64,000 nt of DNA. Source: Antiaris toxicaria. Taxonomy: Eukaryota > Streptophyta > Magnoliopsida > Rosales > Moraceae. Position numbers and translations under genes: made by a program. Location of the stretch: positions 4,381,001-4,445,000 of the forward strand of contig CP141160.1 in the NCBI GenBank assembly GCA_035233585.1, given 5' to 3'. Every line of letters begins with the position of its first letter. Within the stretch, counting starts at the first letter, position 1. Shown here piece after piece: positions 49,401-59,294 of the stretch. The notes below the pieces were generated by a model. That model ran no database searches, was not told the origin of the DNA, and worked only from the letters and a program-made list of their open reading frames with translations.

Positions 49401-51016
49401 ACAAAGTAGCATTTTTAAATTCATATTTAAACACTCAAATCTAGATTATACTTTACAAGGATGGCAAGAAAATAGAAACTAATAAATAGTGAAACATACA
49501 TTTTTATCACAAATCTCCTTTATAGCCTCTGTGACTGCAAGAGAGACCACATATTGCACAAGAGGCACAACTTTTCCGTCCTCCATCTGCAATGTAAAAG
49601 AGAACAAAAGCCCGCCTTTCGGTGATTCCCACAGATTCTTTGACCGCCCTGAAAAATTCACATAATTCGACTATTACCATCCAAAACAGTAAGATCCATC
49701 ACAATTAAACATTGTTTGCCATTTCAAATCTTAAATTCACATATTTTATACCCAAAAAAGCAACATACACAATGTCCAATTTAATTGTCAATTGCACTTC
49801 AAAAACTCAAATTCACAAATTTTAAGCATTAACATCATGCAAAAACGGCAAGATACAGTGACAATCAAACGCCATTTGCATTTAAAACCTAAAATTCACA
49901 TAAGCATTAAAATCCGAAAATCGCAGCAAACACAATTTCAAATTAATTTTCAATGAAATTCACAAAATTTAAGCATTAACATCATGCGAAAACAGCAAGA
50001 TACAGTGACAATCAAACGCCCTATTCAAACCTAAAATTCACATACTTCAAGCATTAAATCCGAAAAACACAGCTTACACAATTTCAAATCTCATATTCAC
50101 AAAACTTAAGCATTAACATCATGCAAAAACAGCAAGATAAAGTGACAATTATACGTCATTTACCATTTCAATCACATAATTCAAGCATTAAATTCAGAAA
50201 ACAGAAACATATACAATCCGAAACTAATCATCTTTTGCACTTCAAAAATCAAATTCCACATAAAACAAGATAAACAATTTGGCATTTCAAACCTCAAATT
50301 CACATAATTAAAGCATCAACAAAGAAAAAACAGCAAAATATACTACTCAAATAAGCGTTTCAAACCTCGTCCTTTATACTGAATATCAGCAACACAAACC
50401 GAACCGATCGGAAGCTCTCCAAAATTTCTGTCCACAACTAAAACAGAATTCACTTTCCACCAAATATATATATATATTCACAATGATGATGAAGCTTGAC
50501 TCACAACGAAACAACATCGTGCGTGGAAGTCAATCGCGGAGACCAAAGGAGGAACCTGCCGAAGCGATTCGTGGAGAGAGAATTCATGAACTCGTCGACT
50601 CGGAACGAGTCTTCCTCGAGCGGTATTTCCGATTCCGATGGCAGAAGAACCGAGACGCCGCCGTCGTTCTCCGCTAGCTTCAGAACGTTGATGTCCCTGA
50701 GCGACTTGGCAATCTCGTTCTCGGCCGCGGATTTGCCGCACAAAACCAGCGTACACAGAGGCGGCGGCGGCGGCGGCGAATCGGACGCCATGGAAGCTGA
50801 ACAAGAAGCCAAAAGAACGAATTCACACAAAGCATAACAAAAGGAAGCAAACGTAAGAGGACAGTTCGAACCTGCGCAGAGGGAGGAGCTGAAGCTGGCT
50901 GCGATGGAGGAAATGGGAGTGGGAGGAGAGAGAAAGGAGGAGAGAGGTTTATTAGGAGAGAGAAAGTGGAAGGAGTTTCGAAAGAAGGAAATGTTGAGGG
51001 AGGCTGAGAAGAGCAT
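43490..51016 (-). CDS. HCS1: Biotin-protein ligase (holocarboxylase synthetase HCS1), 9 exons
   Basis: Coding exons (minus strand): 51016-50505, 50427-50366, 49648-49500, 48827-48707, 48462-48307, 47976-47931, 47427-47361, 47119-47043 and 43532-43490. Phases close to 1233 nt (410 aa), or 385 aa if the in-frame 75-nt segment 50871-50797 is removed. The enzyme makes biotinyl-AMP and attaches biotin to a lysine of apo-carboxylases such as acetyl-CoA and methylcrotonyl-CoA carboxylase. Residues 1-48 (MLFSASLNISFFRNSFHFLS...) are Ser/Phe-rich with few acids, a plastid/mitochondrial transit peptide type. A second start, MASDSPP (50791), would give a 335-aa cytosolic form. The catalytic domain shows FGRFLLWSPRLTSTHDVV, the GRGRSKNLWESPKGG nucleotide-binding motif, VPLVQYVVSLAV, the IKWPNDLYL signature, VSVGIGLNVDNEKPTTCLNA and the C-terminal SFDFFRGLVRRKLD. 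Arabidopsis HCS1 has 367 residues, so the gene is complete. No frameshift is seen. Confidence 0.96.
43850..44260 (+). pseudogene. Unrecognised gene fragment inside the HCS1 last intron
   Basis: A GC-rich island on the strand opposite HCS1. Protein-like pieces appear in successive frames: IFSNEGKSNFIAHKNSQTHI, then DALHDNISIIISQDVLILFN running into ESDSTDKLLRLLTHC, then INRFLQSITDTSLHL, a stop, and AFTKWFCTPRTPVKMEQTID. The frame switches at short intervals plus an internal stop indicate a decayed coding sequence. I cannot name the family. A transposon-captured or retroposed fragment is likely but unproven. Confidence 0.5.
45960..45990. repeat. (CA)n microsatellite in the HCS1 last intron
   Basis: About eleven CA units followed by an interrupted CAAACACACACG. 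TA-rich runs lie nearby at 45872-45885 and 46094-46116. Confidence 0.9.
46518..46885. mobile_element. MITE, TTTGGTAAACG family, copy D (intronic)
   Basis: Runs from CAATAGCGCGCCGTTTAC to CAATACGTTTACCAAACAAA. Repeated ATTCAAATGCAATGCA words and CCAAATACACGTTGCATTC match the other family members. It lies within the HCS1 last intron. Confidence 0.7.
49685..50345. repeat. Tandem repeat (~140-147 bp unit) filling HCS1 intron 2
   Basis: TTTAAGCATTAACATCATGC occurs at 49821 and 49968 and as CTTAAGCATTAACATCATGC at 50105, each followed by AAAACAGCAAGATA-like text, GTGACAAT and then ATTCACATA. Diverged units extend on both sides, giving about four to five copies. The array ends next to the donor of exon 2. 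Confidence 0.85.
50680..50835 (-). promoter_or_regulatory. Upstream-type ORF inside the optional HCS1 intron
   Basis: A 51-codon frame (MLCVNSFFWLLVQLP...) starts at an ATG with G at -3 inside the 75-nt optional intron. It overlaps the MASD start codon in another frame and stops at 50682-50680, 107 nt beyond that start. If the intron is retained, ribosomes using it would miss the MASD start; if spliced, the ATG vanishes. Arabidopsis HCS1 is known for a uORF controlled by alternative splicing that directs compartment targeting. That this is the same device is inferred from position and layout. Confidence 0.65.
50797..50871 (-). other. Optional 75-nt in-frame intron in HCS1 exon 1
   Basis: GTTCGA donor after CTGCGCAG and TTGTTCAG acceptor before CTTCCATGG, T-rich throughout. 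The length is a multiple of three and the segment has no in-frame stop, so both retained (adds 25 residues, SNCPLTF... ) and spliced (gives LCAASMASD) messages are open. The spliced product aligns better with the Arabidopsis junction as I recall it. Confidence 0.7.
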
Positions 51017-51129
51017 GAGTTTTGACCTTTTTTCTCAACACTAGTACACTACACATCAGCTGCATCAGCGGCTTTCATACGCAACAGCAATATGAATTAA
51101 CTGTGACTATAAATAATAAACCATTAAGG

Positions 51130-51448
51130 TGTGTTTGGTTAAAAAATTACGTTTTACTTTTATTCAAATGTAATATAATTTTATACTAAATATAAATTTT
51201 TTAATAATATTACAAAAATAATTATTATTTAAAAGTTTTTTAAAACAATTATATGAATTTTTTAACATTATTATTTATCTTTATTTTTACCAATCAAATC
51301 AACTTTTTAACTCTAAAATATTTTTCATCCAAACACACATTTCATTCAAATACAAAACAAACACTTTTTAACTAAATACAATATTCAAAAAATAAATTTC
51401 ATTCAAATACAATCAAAATACAATGCGTTTACCAAATACCTTCTAAAA
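51130..51448. mobile_element. MITE, TTTGGTAAACG family, copy E (HCS1 promoter)
   Basis: Starts GGTGTGTTTGGTTAAAAAA and ends AATGCGTTTACCAAATACC. The inside carries TTTTTAAAACAATTATATGA, ACCAATCAAATCAACTTTTT and CATCCAAACACACATTTCAT, all family words. It begins 114 bp upstream of the HCS1 start codon. Confidence 0.8.
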
Positions 51449-51469
51449 TTATTCATTTAGTGGTGACAG

Positions 51470-51772
51470 TGTTATATTTATATTATATTTTAATATAATA
51501 TAATTTTTATTTAAATATAAAAATATTTTATTTAAATATCAATTATATTATATTTTAAATTTAATATAAATTTTATTTATTATTTTATTATTCATATCAT
51601 ATATTTTTTCTTTTTTTATTTTTATTCTTCACATTGCATATTTATTATTAAAATATAATTTAAAATATCTTTTTATCCAAACACACGTTATATTTAAATA
51701 TAATACAAATATTTTTTTTAAATACAAATTGCATTCGACATATTATATTTAAACGTAATACAACTAAACAAA
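51470..51772. mobile_element. MITE, TTTGGTAAACG family, copy F
   Basis: Lies in tandem with copy E, about 20 bp away. It contains AAATACAAATTGCATTCGAC, ATCCAAACACACGTTATATT and ends AACTAAACAAAGCC, closest to copy D. The left end is degraded. Confidence 0.65.
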
Positions 51773-51779
51773 GCCTAAT

Positions 51780-52845
51780 GAATAGCTTTATCTCTCATCT
51801 TCTTCTTCTAGACAAATTCTACAACTTTTTTTTTTTTTTGGTAAATAATTCTAAAATCAATTCCCCAATTCTCCAATTTTCATAATGGAATATCCAAAAA
51901 ACAAAAAACCTTTCAACCTCGTATTATTTTCCCAATTTACAATCTCAAAAAAAAAAAAATGAAGATCCCGTTGGCTGGTTTCAAAGAAGAAGAAGAATTA
52001 ATATTTTCTGTGAGATTTTCATTTTTTTTTTTGCTGATTTTTTTGTTTTATTAATTTGGATTTTTATTTTAAGATATATTTATTTAATCTTTAATTTGAT
52101 ATTACATCAACATTTCTGCCATAAGGATAAACTGAGTTTAATTGTATTAAATGGTTTTATATAATGATCTATTTTATTTTAAAAGTAAATGTGGTGAAAT
52201 GAAATTAGGGATACAGTCTACATGTATTTGTAAAAATGAATCCACTTATTAAACAGAGGCTCATTTGCGATGTTCGGAAACGGAGTTTTAAGAATACTTT
52301 AAATGAAAATGAGATATAGTTAAAAAAAAATTATTTGGAAATATATTGGTTAAAAATATTATTTGGATAAAAAAACGTAAAACCTTAGGAGATGTTTGGT
52401 TGGAGGTAATCAAATATGATAAGATACTTGAGAATCTTTTTTAAAGTAATTAGATCCCTGATAACGTTAGATTACAATGTTTGGTTATATATAAACAAGT
52501 TTAACCTTAACGTTCAGCAAAAAATATATATATATAAACATATTTAACAAGATTATTGAGACATATTATTCATTTTTAATAGATAGACAAAATTATCCTA
52601 AACTAAATTAATACAATTTTAATAAGATGTAATTATAAAGATAAACACAGTAATAAATAAAGTAAAATAAAATAGTTCAATCAAATTCAATTACAAACAA
52701 TAGAAAAAAATTCCTTTAAAAAAACACAAGATTTTTTTTTTAAGTGAAGAAAAATTAATAATCTGCCAAAGCTTTCATTAATAAAGAAAAATACAAAATT
52801 TTAATATAAAGGAAAGTTTAACGTAGACATAATATTTCAATGAAC
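51780..52845. other. AT-rich intergenic DNA, no gene seen
   Basis: A single GGAGATGTTTGGTTGGAGG end at 52388 has no clear partner. No coding segment. Confidence 0.45.
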
Positions 52846-52849
52846 AAAT

Positions 52850-53397
52850 TTTTAACGGGGAGAAAAAAATATTTTTTTAAGTTGAAAAAAAAAGAAGACA
52901 CTAGTAGTTTGATGGGAGAAAGAGTAAAATAGTATAATTAAAATTATAGCATAATTTAAAATATTATTAATAAGTAGTATAATTAGGAAAATAATAGCAT
53001 AAAATCTCAAAAATAACCCAAGTTCTCTACCCGCCTCCCCTGCCCCTCCCCGCTCTCTTTCCCATTTATTTGCTTGTCTCCTTCTCTCCTCATTTATCAG
53101 CAATGGCATCTGGATTAGGTTAACAAGAGCGCGATCATGACCGAAAAAGATGACCTAACCGGGATCACTACAATGAGATTGCAATCACCAAAATCATTGC
53201 GACTAATTTTATGTCTAATAAAGAAATTGCTTGCTGATATATATATATTTATATATTGTTTACAACTAAATCTAGTATTTACTTATAAATATTGATATTT
53301 ACTAGTAAATCTGGTATTCTAACTATATTATTTTTCATAAATTTAGTATTTACTTGTAAATAACAAGTTTTATTATCTAATAATATGGTATCCTTAT
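52850..53397 (-). mobile_element. Dispersed zoned element, copy 3 (reversed)
   Basis: Read on the minus strand it has the order TTTAC-word zone (53220-53397), GC-richer middle (53095-53215), GAGAGAAAGGAG tract (53040-53095 as CT on plus) and AT-rich end. It faces copy 4, and the solo LTR lies between them. Confidence 0.45.
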
Positions 53398-53767
53398 TGA
53401 AGGAATAAATCGGTAAAAACGTATCATAGCGGCGCAACGGAATTATAAAAATTTTTTAAGATCGTTAAATATCTCATGATGCCATATACAACAAACTAAT
53501 AATAATAAAACTCATATCTCAAGAGGACGCTAAAATGTAGGAGGAGAATGACCGGAGGGCTTCAACCAACTAGCCTTCTCTACTATTCTCCAATTCCCGG
53601 ATGACAGAGTATGTGGACACTCGGTTTCTCGATCGGTATGTTAGCACTGCTAGTCTTCTTCCAACCACCCAGATCTTTAAAGAACTTATTTTCATAGTGA
53701 GTTATACAATAATAAACTTGCTCACCTGTGAGTCTGTGGTCTGAGAGAATTGGAATGGCAGCACCCC

Positions 53768-53775
53768 TATTTATA
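53768..53775 (-). promoter_or_regulatory. TATA box of the solo LTR
   Basis: TATAAATAGGGGTG on the minus strand, the only canonical TATA motif I noticed in the LTR at a sensible place. It would direct transcripts leftwards, toward 53398 and beyond. Confidence 0.6.
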
Positions 53776-54486
53776 GACTGGCATGAGGTGATCCCTTGAA
53801 TTCGAATTGGACTAGGAGAATATTTTCTTCCTTATCTTCCTCACAAAATCTGAATTTTCCATAGGCCAAAAACAAAGGAAGATTCGGCCACCTTTGATGG
53901 ATTTTGCTTTCCAAATTCAAACAGGATTTTAACTAAAATTTTATCTCATCATAATCCACTATAACTAAATTTTTGCTAGCCCAAGAATAAGGCTAGATTC
54001 GGCCACCGTAGTATGAGGAGAATCAAAATTCAAATAGGATTTTTTAACCTGAATTTTATCTCACTCTTATCCACATAAAAACCAAAAATCTCCCTTGGAA
54101 TTATCCACAAATTTTCGACCACTTTATGAGGGAAAGAATCAAAATTCAACTAGGATTTTCTTGCTTGAATTTCCCGTGAACCTTATCTACCAAAAATCGA
54201 AATTTCATTAAGCCCTATCCATAGAATTTCAACCACCATTGTGAAGGAGAGGAATCAAAATCCAAGTAAGATTTTCTATCTTAAATTCCCCTTCATCCTT
54301 ATCCAAAAAAATCGAAATATCCTAGGGTTGTTATTCCTTAACAAATTCGGCCACTTTTGGTTAGGTTTAAGATTCAAAATTCAAGTAGGATTCAAATAAG
54401 ATTTTCCTCTTCATTATCCATATCAAATCCGAAATTCACCATATGCATTTATCCACAACTAATTCGAATTTTAATTGGATCGTGAT

Positions 54487-54617
54487 TCAAAATTTGAATT
54501 CAAATTTCAAAGTTCAAATTTCAAAATTCAAACTTCAAATTCAAATTTCAATTTTAAATTTCAAATTCAAATTCAAAATTTCAATTTCAATTTTCAAAAT
54601 TCAAATTTCAAATTTCA
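54487..54617. repeat. (TTCAAA)n-like minisatellite inside the LTR
   Basis: About twenty variant units of TTCAAATT / TTCAAAA. It produces a spurious repetitive open frame. Confidence 0.9.
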
Positions 54618-55922
54618 CAAAAAGTTGTATTTCAAATTTTATCCTCATGGATAATTTTCTATAACTTCAATTCAATCTTAAATAAAATCATGACAACTTT
54701 ATTTGGAGTTCGAATAATTGTGTACTCTATTATCCAAAATAAAATCTGAATCCAACCGAAAAGAATCATGTCTTCCATCGTGGTCCTATGTCTATACCAT
54801 CCATGCATAGTCAACTGGCCAATAAGCATACATAAATTAATTTGCCATTCGTTAAGGAATTATGTAGAGCTAGTAGATGGACCAATTGGACATATATAGT
54901 CGGGCTCCCGTGATTCCATATGATCATAACTCTGTATCGAACAACTCAATCATATGATCACTAATTTCAGAGTCACACCACTATAAATCTGAAACTGAAC
55001 TCCCAATTATATACCATATTACGAAAGCCTGTGACAAACTGATGTCCAATGACCTTGTCATGTATGCAAAACCCTCATATGATATCCATGATCAGTTTTA
55101 AGTCAAAGTCCGTTCAATCCTACTGATCAGGTTATCTTAAAGTTTTATTATAATACCGAATAAGAAAATGATTATTCACCATATGTGAATAAGAATTCAT
55201 CCGCCCAGCAGACGACTCAAGGTCTTGTCCATTTTCACATCCAGTATAATGCTTTTAAGATGATACTCTTAACTCCTTATTAAAGCTATGATTCCGATAT
55301 CTGCAAGCAAACCCTTCATCGTATACAAGTCATGCACCTAATGAACCGGTCTATAAGCTTACTACCTCTGAGACACTTTAGCCATTGGAACATCAAAGTA
55401 CATAAATCATATACATAAAGTAATTTATCTACTTAGGATTAAAGTTATTGCATAATGAACGTCAAAAGTAGATTGATCCACTCATAGCAGACTACGTAGA
55501 TCAATCACACTTTAGTCTCGATCTAATATGTCACCACTAGATAACATGTCTATGTCTCTACTCGAGAGTTTATACTCCAGACAATCAAGATAAACCGTCC
55601 CCCCATGATTTTAGACAATATAATAGTCTTAACATGAGTTAGATGCTCGGTCTAACTCCATAGATTACGGACCTTAATTTAGACCGCTTACTTTAGAATA
55701 TTGTCTTCTCACATATAAAAGTTCATTGCATGCAACGTTCTATTAGTTTTAACACAAGCAGTCAGTGAGCCATATTTGCTTACATTTGCTTTAAAATGTA
55801 AATAAAATAAGGACAATCAGCAATGTAATGAATAATCTCTATATATAATTTTATTATCCAGTTCAAAATAAATGAAATACATCAAAATATTTCTAATACT
55901 TAGGACATTTTCTAACACTTAT

Positions 55923-56960
55923 TATTAGTAAATATTAATAAATCTAAATATTTACTTATAAATTCGAATATTTTCCAAATATACTCGAAAGTATTACATG
56001 ATCATATACTAGGAAATATATATATTTACATATTGGAAAAAATAGTATTAAGTTAGGGAGAAGGGGCATATTAATCTAAGTATTTAATAGATTAGTTACA
56101 AAATTTTTGGGTATATATATGCTTCGGAGTAAATGTTTTGTTAACGTCCTTTTATTTTTAAAAAATCCATATATTTATATTGTGGTACTTTTTTACTAAA
56201 TCCACATATTACTTATTTATTAAGTAAATATCGTAACTATATAATAAATGTTTAATTTGTATCAAAGTTTATATATTGTGCACATTTAGTAAATCTAAAT
56301 ATTTACGAAATATAAATAAAAAAGTCAAACATTTTATATTTTCAAAGTTCTATAAAGTAATAATTATTACATAATAACTCCAAAAATTTCAAAAAAAAAA
56401 AAAAGGCCCTAATCCAGCCCTAAATCATCCCCAAAATAACCAAACCCTAACCCAAAATACCTAAATCCCACCGAACAACTATCATCGCCATCGAAGCAGT
56501 ATGACATGCAAAGTAGCCACTCCATTGATGAAGTACCTATAAAAATGAAAAGCCATCAACCAGAGAAACTTCTGATGCTCACCATCTTCACAGCTCGACT
56601 AGCACTCAAATCTTGCAGGCGATAAAAACAAGAATAGAAAATCTATTACACATTAAGAGGATGTAATCCAAAACTCAAATCTCATCGCCGTTGAGTTTCA
56701 TCGTAATCATGATTCGCTCATGCTACCAACCAAACATCATTGTCTCATTACCATCGCAATTCCATTCCAAATCGTTGTATTCGTTGCTGGTGGGTCATTG
56801 TCTCTTACTAAGAAGAAGTTATGGCGAGAGAAAAACAGGGAAAGAGAGTCGGGATTGGATGAGAGAGAAGTAAGAGAGAGTGGAGATTAAAGAGAGAAGC
56901 AAGAAATTTAGAATATAAGGGAATAAAATTTAAAAAAAATTATTTTATAAAAAAAATGGA
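55923..56960 (+). mobile_element. Dispersed zoned element, copy 4
   Basis: TTTACT/AGTAAAT words (55923-56340), poly-A, then CCCTAAT/AACCCTAACCC (56405-56460), a GC-richer middle (56470-56820) and a GAGAG-rich tract (56820-56900). Same order as copies 1 and 2. Confidence 0.5.
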
Positions 56961-57561
56961 AATATGTATTATTTAATAACATTTTAAAAGCATGCTATAA
57001 TTTTCATTACCACTCATGGAATATGTTACATTGTGCAATTGGAAAAAGGAAAAAAAAAATCAAAAAGACTATATAATGAAGCAAATAAACGAAAAGCGAA
57101 ATTTTTTTGCTAAAGTGAAACCAAAAAAAAAAAAAAACATAATCATAAATCAAAGGTAAGTTACGACATCCAGGGCAAAAATATGAACCAAAGTTTATAA
57201 TTTATAGTTTTTTTTTTGTAAATATATGAATTATATTAACTATAACTAGAAAAACATCACGTAAAACCCAAAAAAAGAGAGAGAGCGAGATAAAGAATAC
57301 ACACCTGAGAGAGATTAATTACGGGGAAGTTAGTCACATTATTGTGTTGTTAGAAAAAGTTTTTATTTTTTCACATGTAACATGCAATTTTTTAAAAAAT
57401 AGATAAAAAATTATAAGGGTAATTATGTTTGATATATTTAAATTATAAGATTATTATGATATTCAGATCAAGGTTTTAGATTATTATGATATTTAAATAA
57501 TCTAAAACTCATTTGATCCGCTTACTTATGGGTTTCAGATTATGATTTTATTATCATTTTC
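56961..57561. other. AT-rich intergenic DNA, no gene seen
   Basis: A-rich runs and a GAGAGAGCGAGA tract near 57277. Nothing coding. Confidence 0.5.
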
Positions 57562-57977
57562 TTTTTTTTTTTTTTGAGAAAAAGATTAACTTTCATTGAA
57601 AAGGCAAATCAACCAAAATAACTGTAGAAACAAATCAACACCATTAGCATGTCTAGGAACAAAGACACAGGATTTGAAAAACATCTGCAGACTTAAGAAG
57701 GACATCAGCTATCAAGTCGCCATCACTCCCTTGGAAAGCCAGGCCTTGGATTTCTTTCGCTGCTCTAAGAGTGCCCATCTCGGCTATCTCAACATTGAAG
57801 CCAAGCCTATTGCTGAGCAAAAGACCCTGCGAAGGGCAAAACACTAGGCAACATGAGGGGTCAAAGGAACCATTAAACATTCTTACAAAAGCTACAATAA
57901 CAGTCCCATCATAATCTCGAACAACAACCCCAATAGCAACAAATCACAATTCAGGCTTGACCAAAGCATCGATATTA

Positions 57978-58126
57978 AGGGCTCCTTTGGTTGTAAAGTC
58001 CGGATTTAAAAGTTTAGTTTTAATTTTGTCTTTTTTTAAAAAGTCAATAAAAATTATAATTAAATCAACTAACTTGAATTTAAAATTTCATTTCATTTTG
58101 AACTCGACTCATGCACCAAACAAATC
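57978..58126 (+). mobile_element. Small MITE (family 2), copy 3, inside the LINE
   Basis: Begins GGGCTCCTTTGGTTGTAA and ends GCACCAAACAAATCT, flanked by TTA on both sides (57975-57977 and 58127-58129). LINE coding resumes on each side. The inside matches copies at 6150 and 29991. Confidence 0.75.
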
Positions 58127-59294
58127 TTAAGTTTGAAAGTGCCCACCATCGTAGGCTTCCAATTAATCGACTCAATAGTTAACCATCCCACTCTCAATCG
58201 AATCAATTCGGTCACAATGGCAGAATTCTCTCAGGTCCTTCCTGCAAACTCAAGAATCTCTCTGGCAGACAAATCACATTTAGAATGCACCCAAGCATTC
58301 CTAGAGTACCAGAGAGACCAAGCAACCGCCGAAAAGATCATAAGCTCTACATAGGATCCTTTTTCACCAAGTTCCAAACACAAACCATCAAAAGAGACTG
58401 TCAAAGAATTCTTAAGACAATCCCACAGTACAAACAATACAGCACCATTTCAACCACATCCACACATCCAAGACACCCCATCAAACACTTAACACCTTGT
58501 CAATTCAACACCACAAAACACAGAAAAATCCCATGAAAAGCACGCCACAAAAAAGTCTTAATTCTGTTTTGGCAACTTCAACCTCCAGAGCTTCCCCCAC
58601 TGGCCTTCCCGATGAACTACTGGACGATTCATGTCTTGAATTCTTGGATAAAGCCAACCAATATCCAAAGCAAATCGAGTACAGGCCTTTAGTGTCATGT
58701 GCCAACTTAAAGAATCTGGACCTTTAAAATAACCAAGGGGAATACTAAAAATAACATCCCTATTTAAGTGCCAAAAAGAATCACGAGTGAGTTCTTTATT
58801 CCACTTACCACTTTGAATTAAATCCACCACTCTCCAATCTGCCTTCTGAGGGTCCATAGGGGTAATGGGGAGGAAATCATAAGGATATGGAATCTAAGGA
58901 TCTGAAAAAACATGCACATTCCTCCCACCATAAATCTTCCACCTTAAACCTTCCCGCAACAATTCACAACCCAAGAGCACTGACCTCCACGTATATGAAG
59001 CATTTGACCCTAGCCTAGCATCCAGAAAGCTGGAATATGGAAAATATTTAGCCTTTAACACTCTCTCCATCAAAGATTCTAGATACTACAATAACCGCCA
59101 TCCTTACTTGGCTAAAAGGTCTTGGTCGAAGATGCCAGCATCGTGAAAACTGATGCCACCATCACTTTTAGGGCAACAAAGTTTTTCCCAACTAAGTCAA
59201 TGAATCCTCTTTACACTTTCATTTCCTCCCGACGAAAACCTTGCCACAAGAGATTGTGTATCTCAATACAAAGAGAGACAGGAATCCGGAAAAC

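Larger units (their letters stand above)
53398..55917 (-). mobile_element. Solo LTR of an LTR retrotransposon (2,520 bp)
   Basis: The plus-strand copy begins TGAAGGAATAAATC and ends TTTTCTAACA, and is bounded by the perfect 5-bp direct repeat CTTAT (53393-53397 and 55918-55922). On the minus strand it starts TGTTAGAAAATGTCC and ends TTCCTTCA, so it has TG..CA ends and the target duplication of LTR integration. A TATAAATA box at 53775-53768 on the minus strand, 371 nt from the 3' end, fits a U3/R boundary and fixes the orientation. There is no gag/pol, primer-binding site or second LTR, so it is a solo LTR left by recombination. LTR length and sequence style suggest a Copia-type element, but the superfamily is not proven. 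Confidence 0.9.

Noticed and set aside
50496..50837. Plus-strand 113-codon open frame
   Set aside because: Antisense of HCS1 exon 1, with a Gly run from the complementary Pro codons. No independent protein features.
50862..50873. GGTTCGAAC resembling a tRNA B box (minus strand)
   Set aside because: No A box or foldable cloverleaf at the right distance, and it is the donor region of the HCS1 optional intron.
54443..54664. 73-codon plus-strand frame full of Asn, Phe, Lys, Ile
   Set aside because: It is the translation of the TTCAAA minisatellite inside the solo LTR.
57596..58727. Several plus-strand frames in the LINE region
   Set aside because: They are antisense to recognisable LINE RNase H and zinc-knuckle segments on the minus strand.
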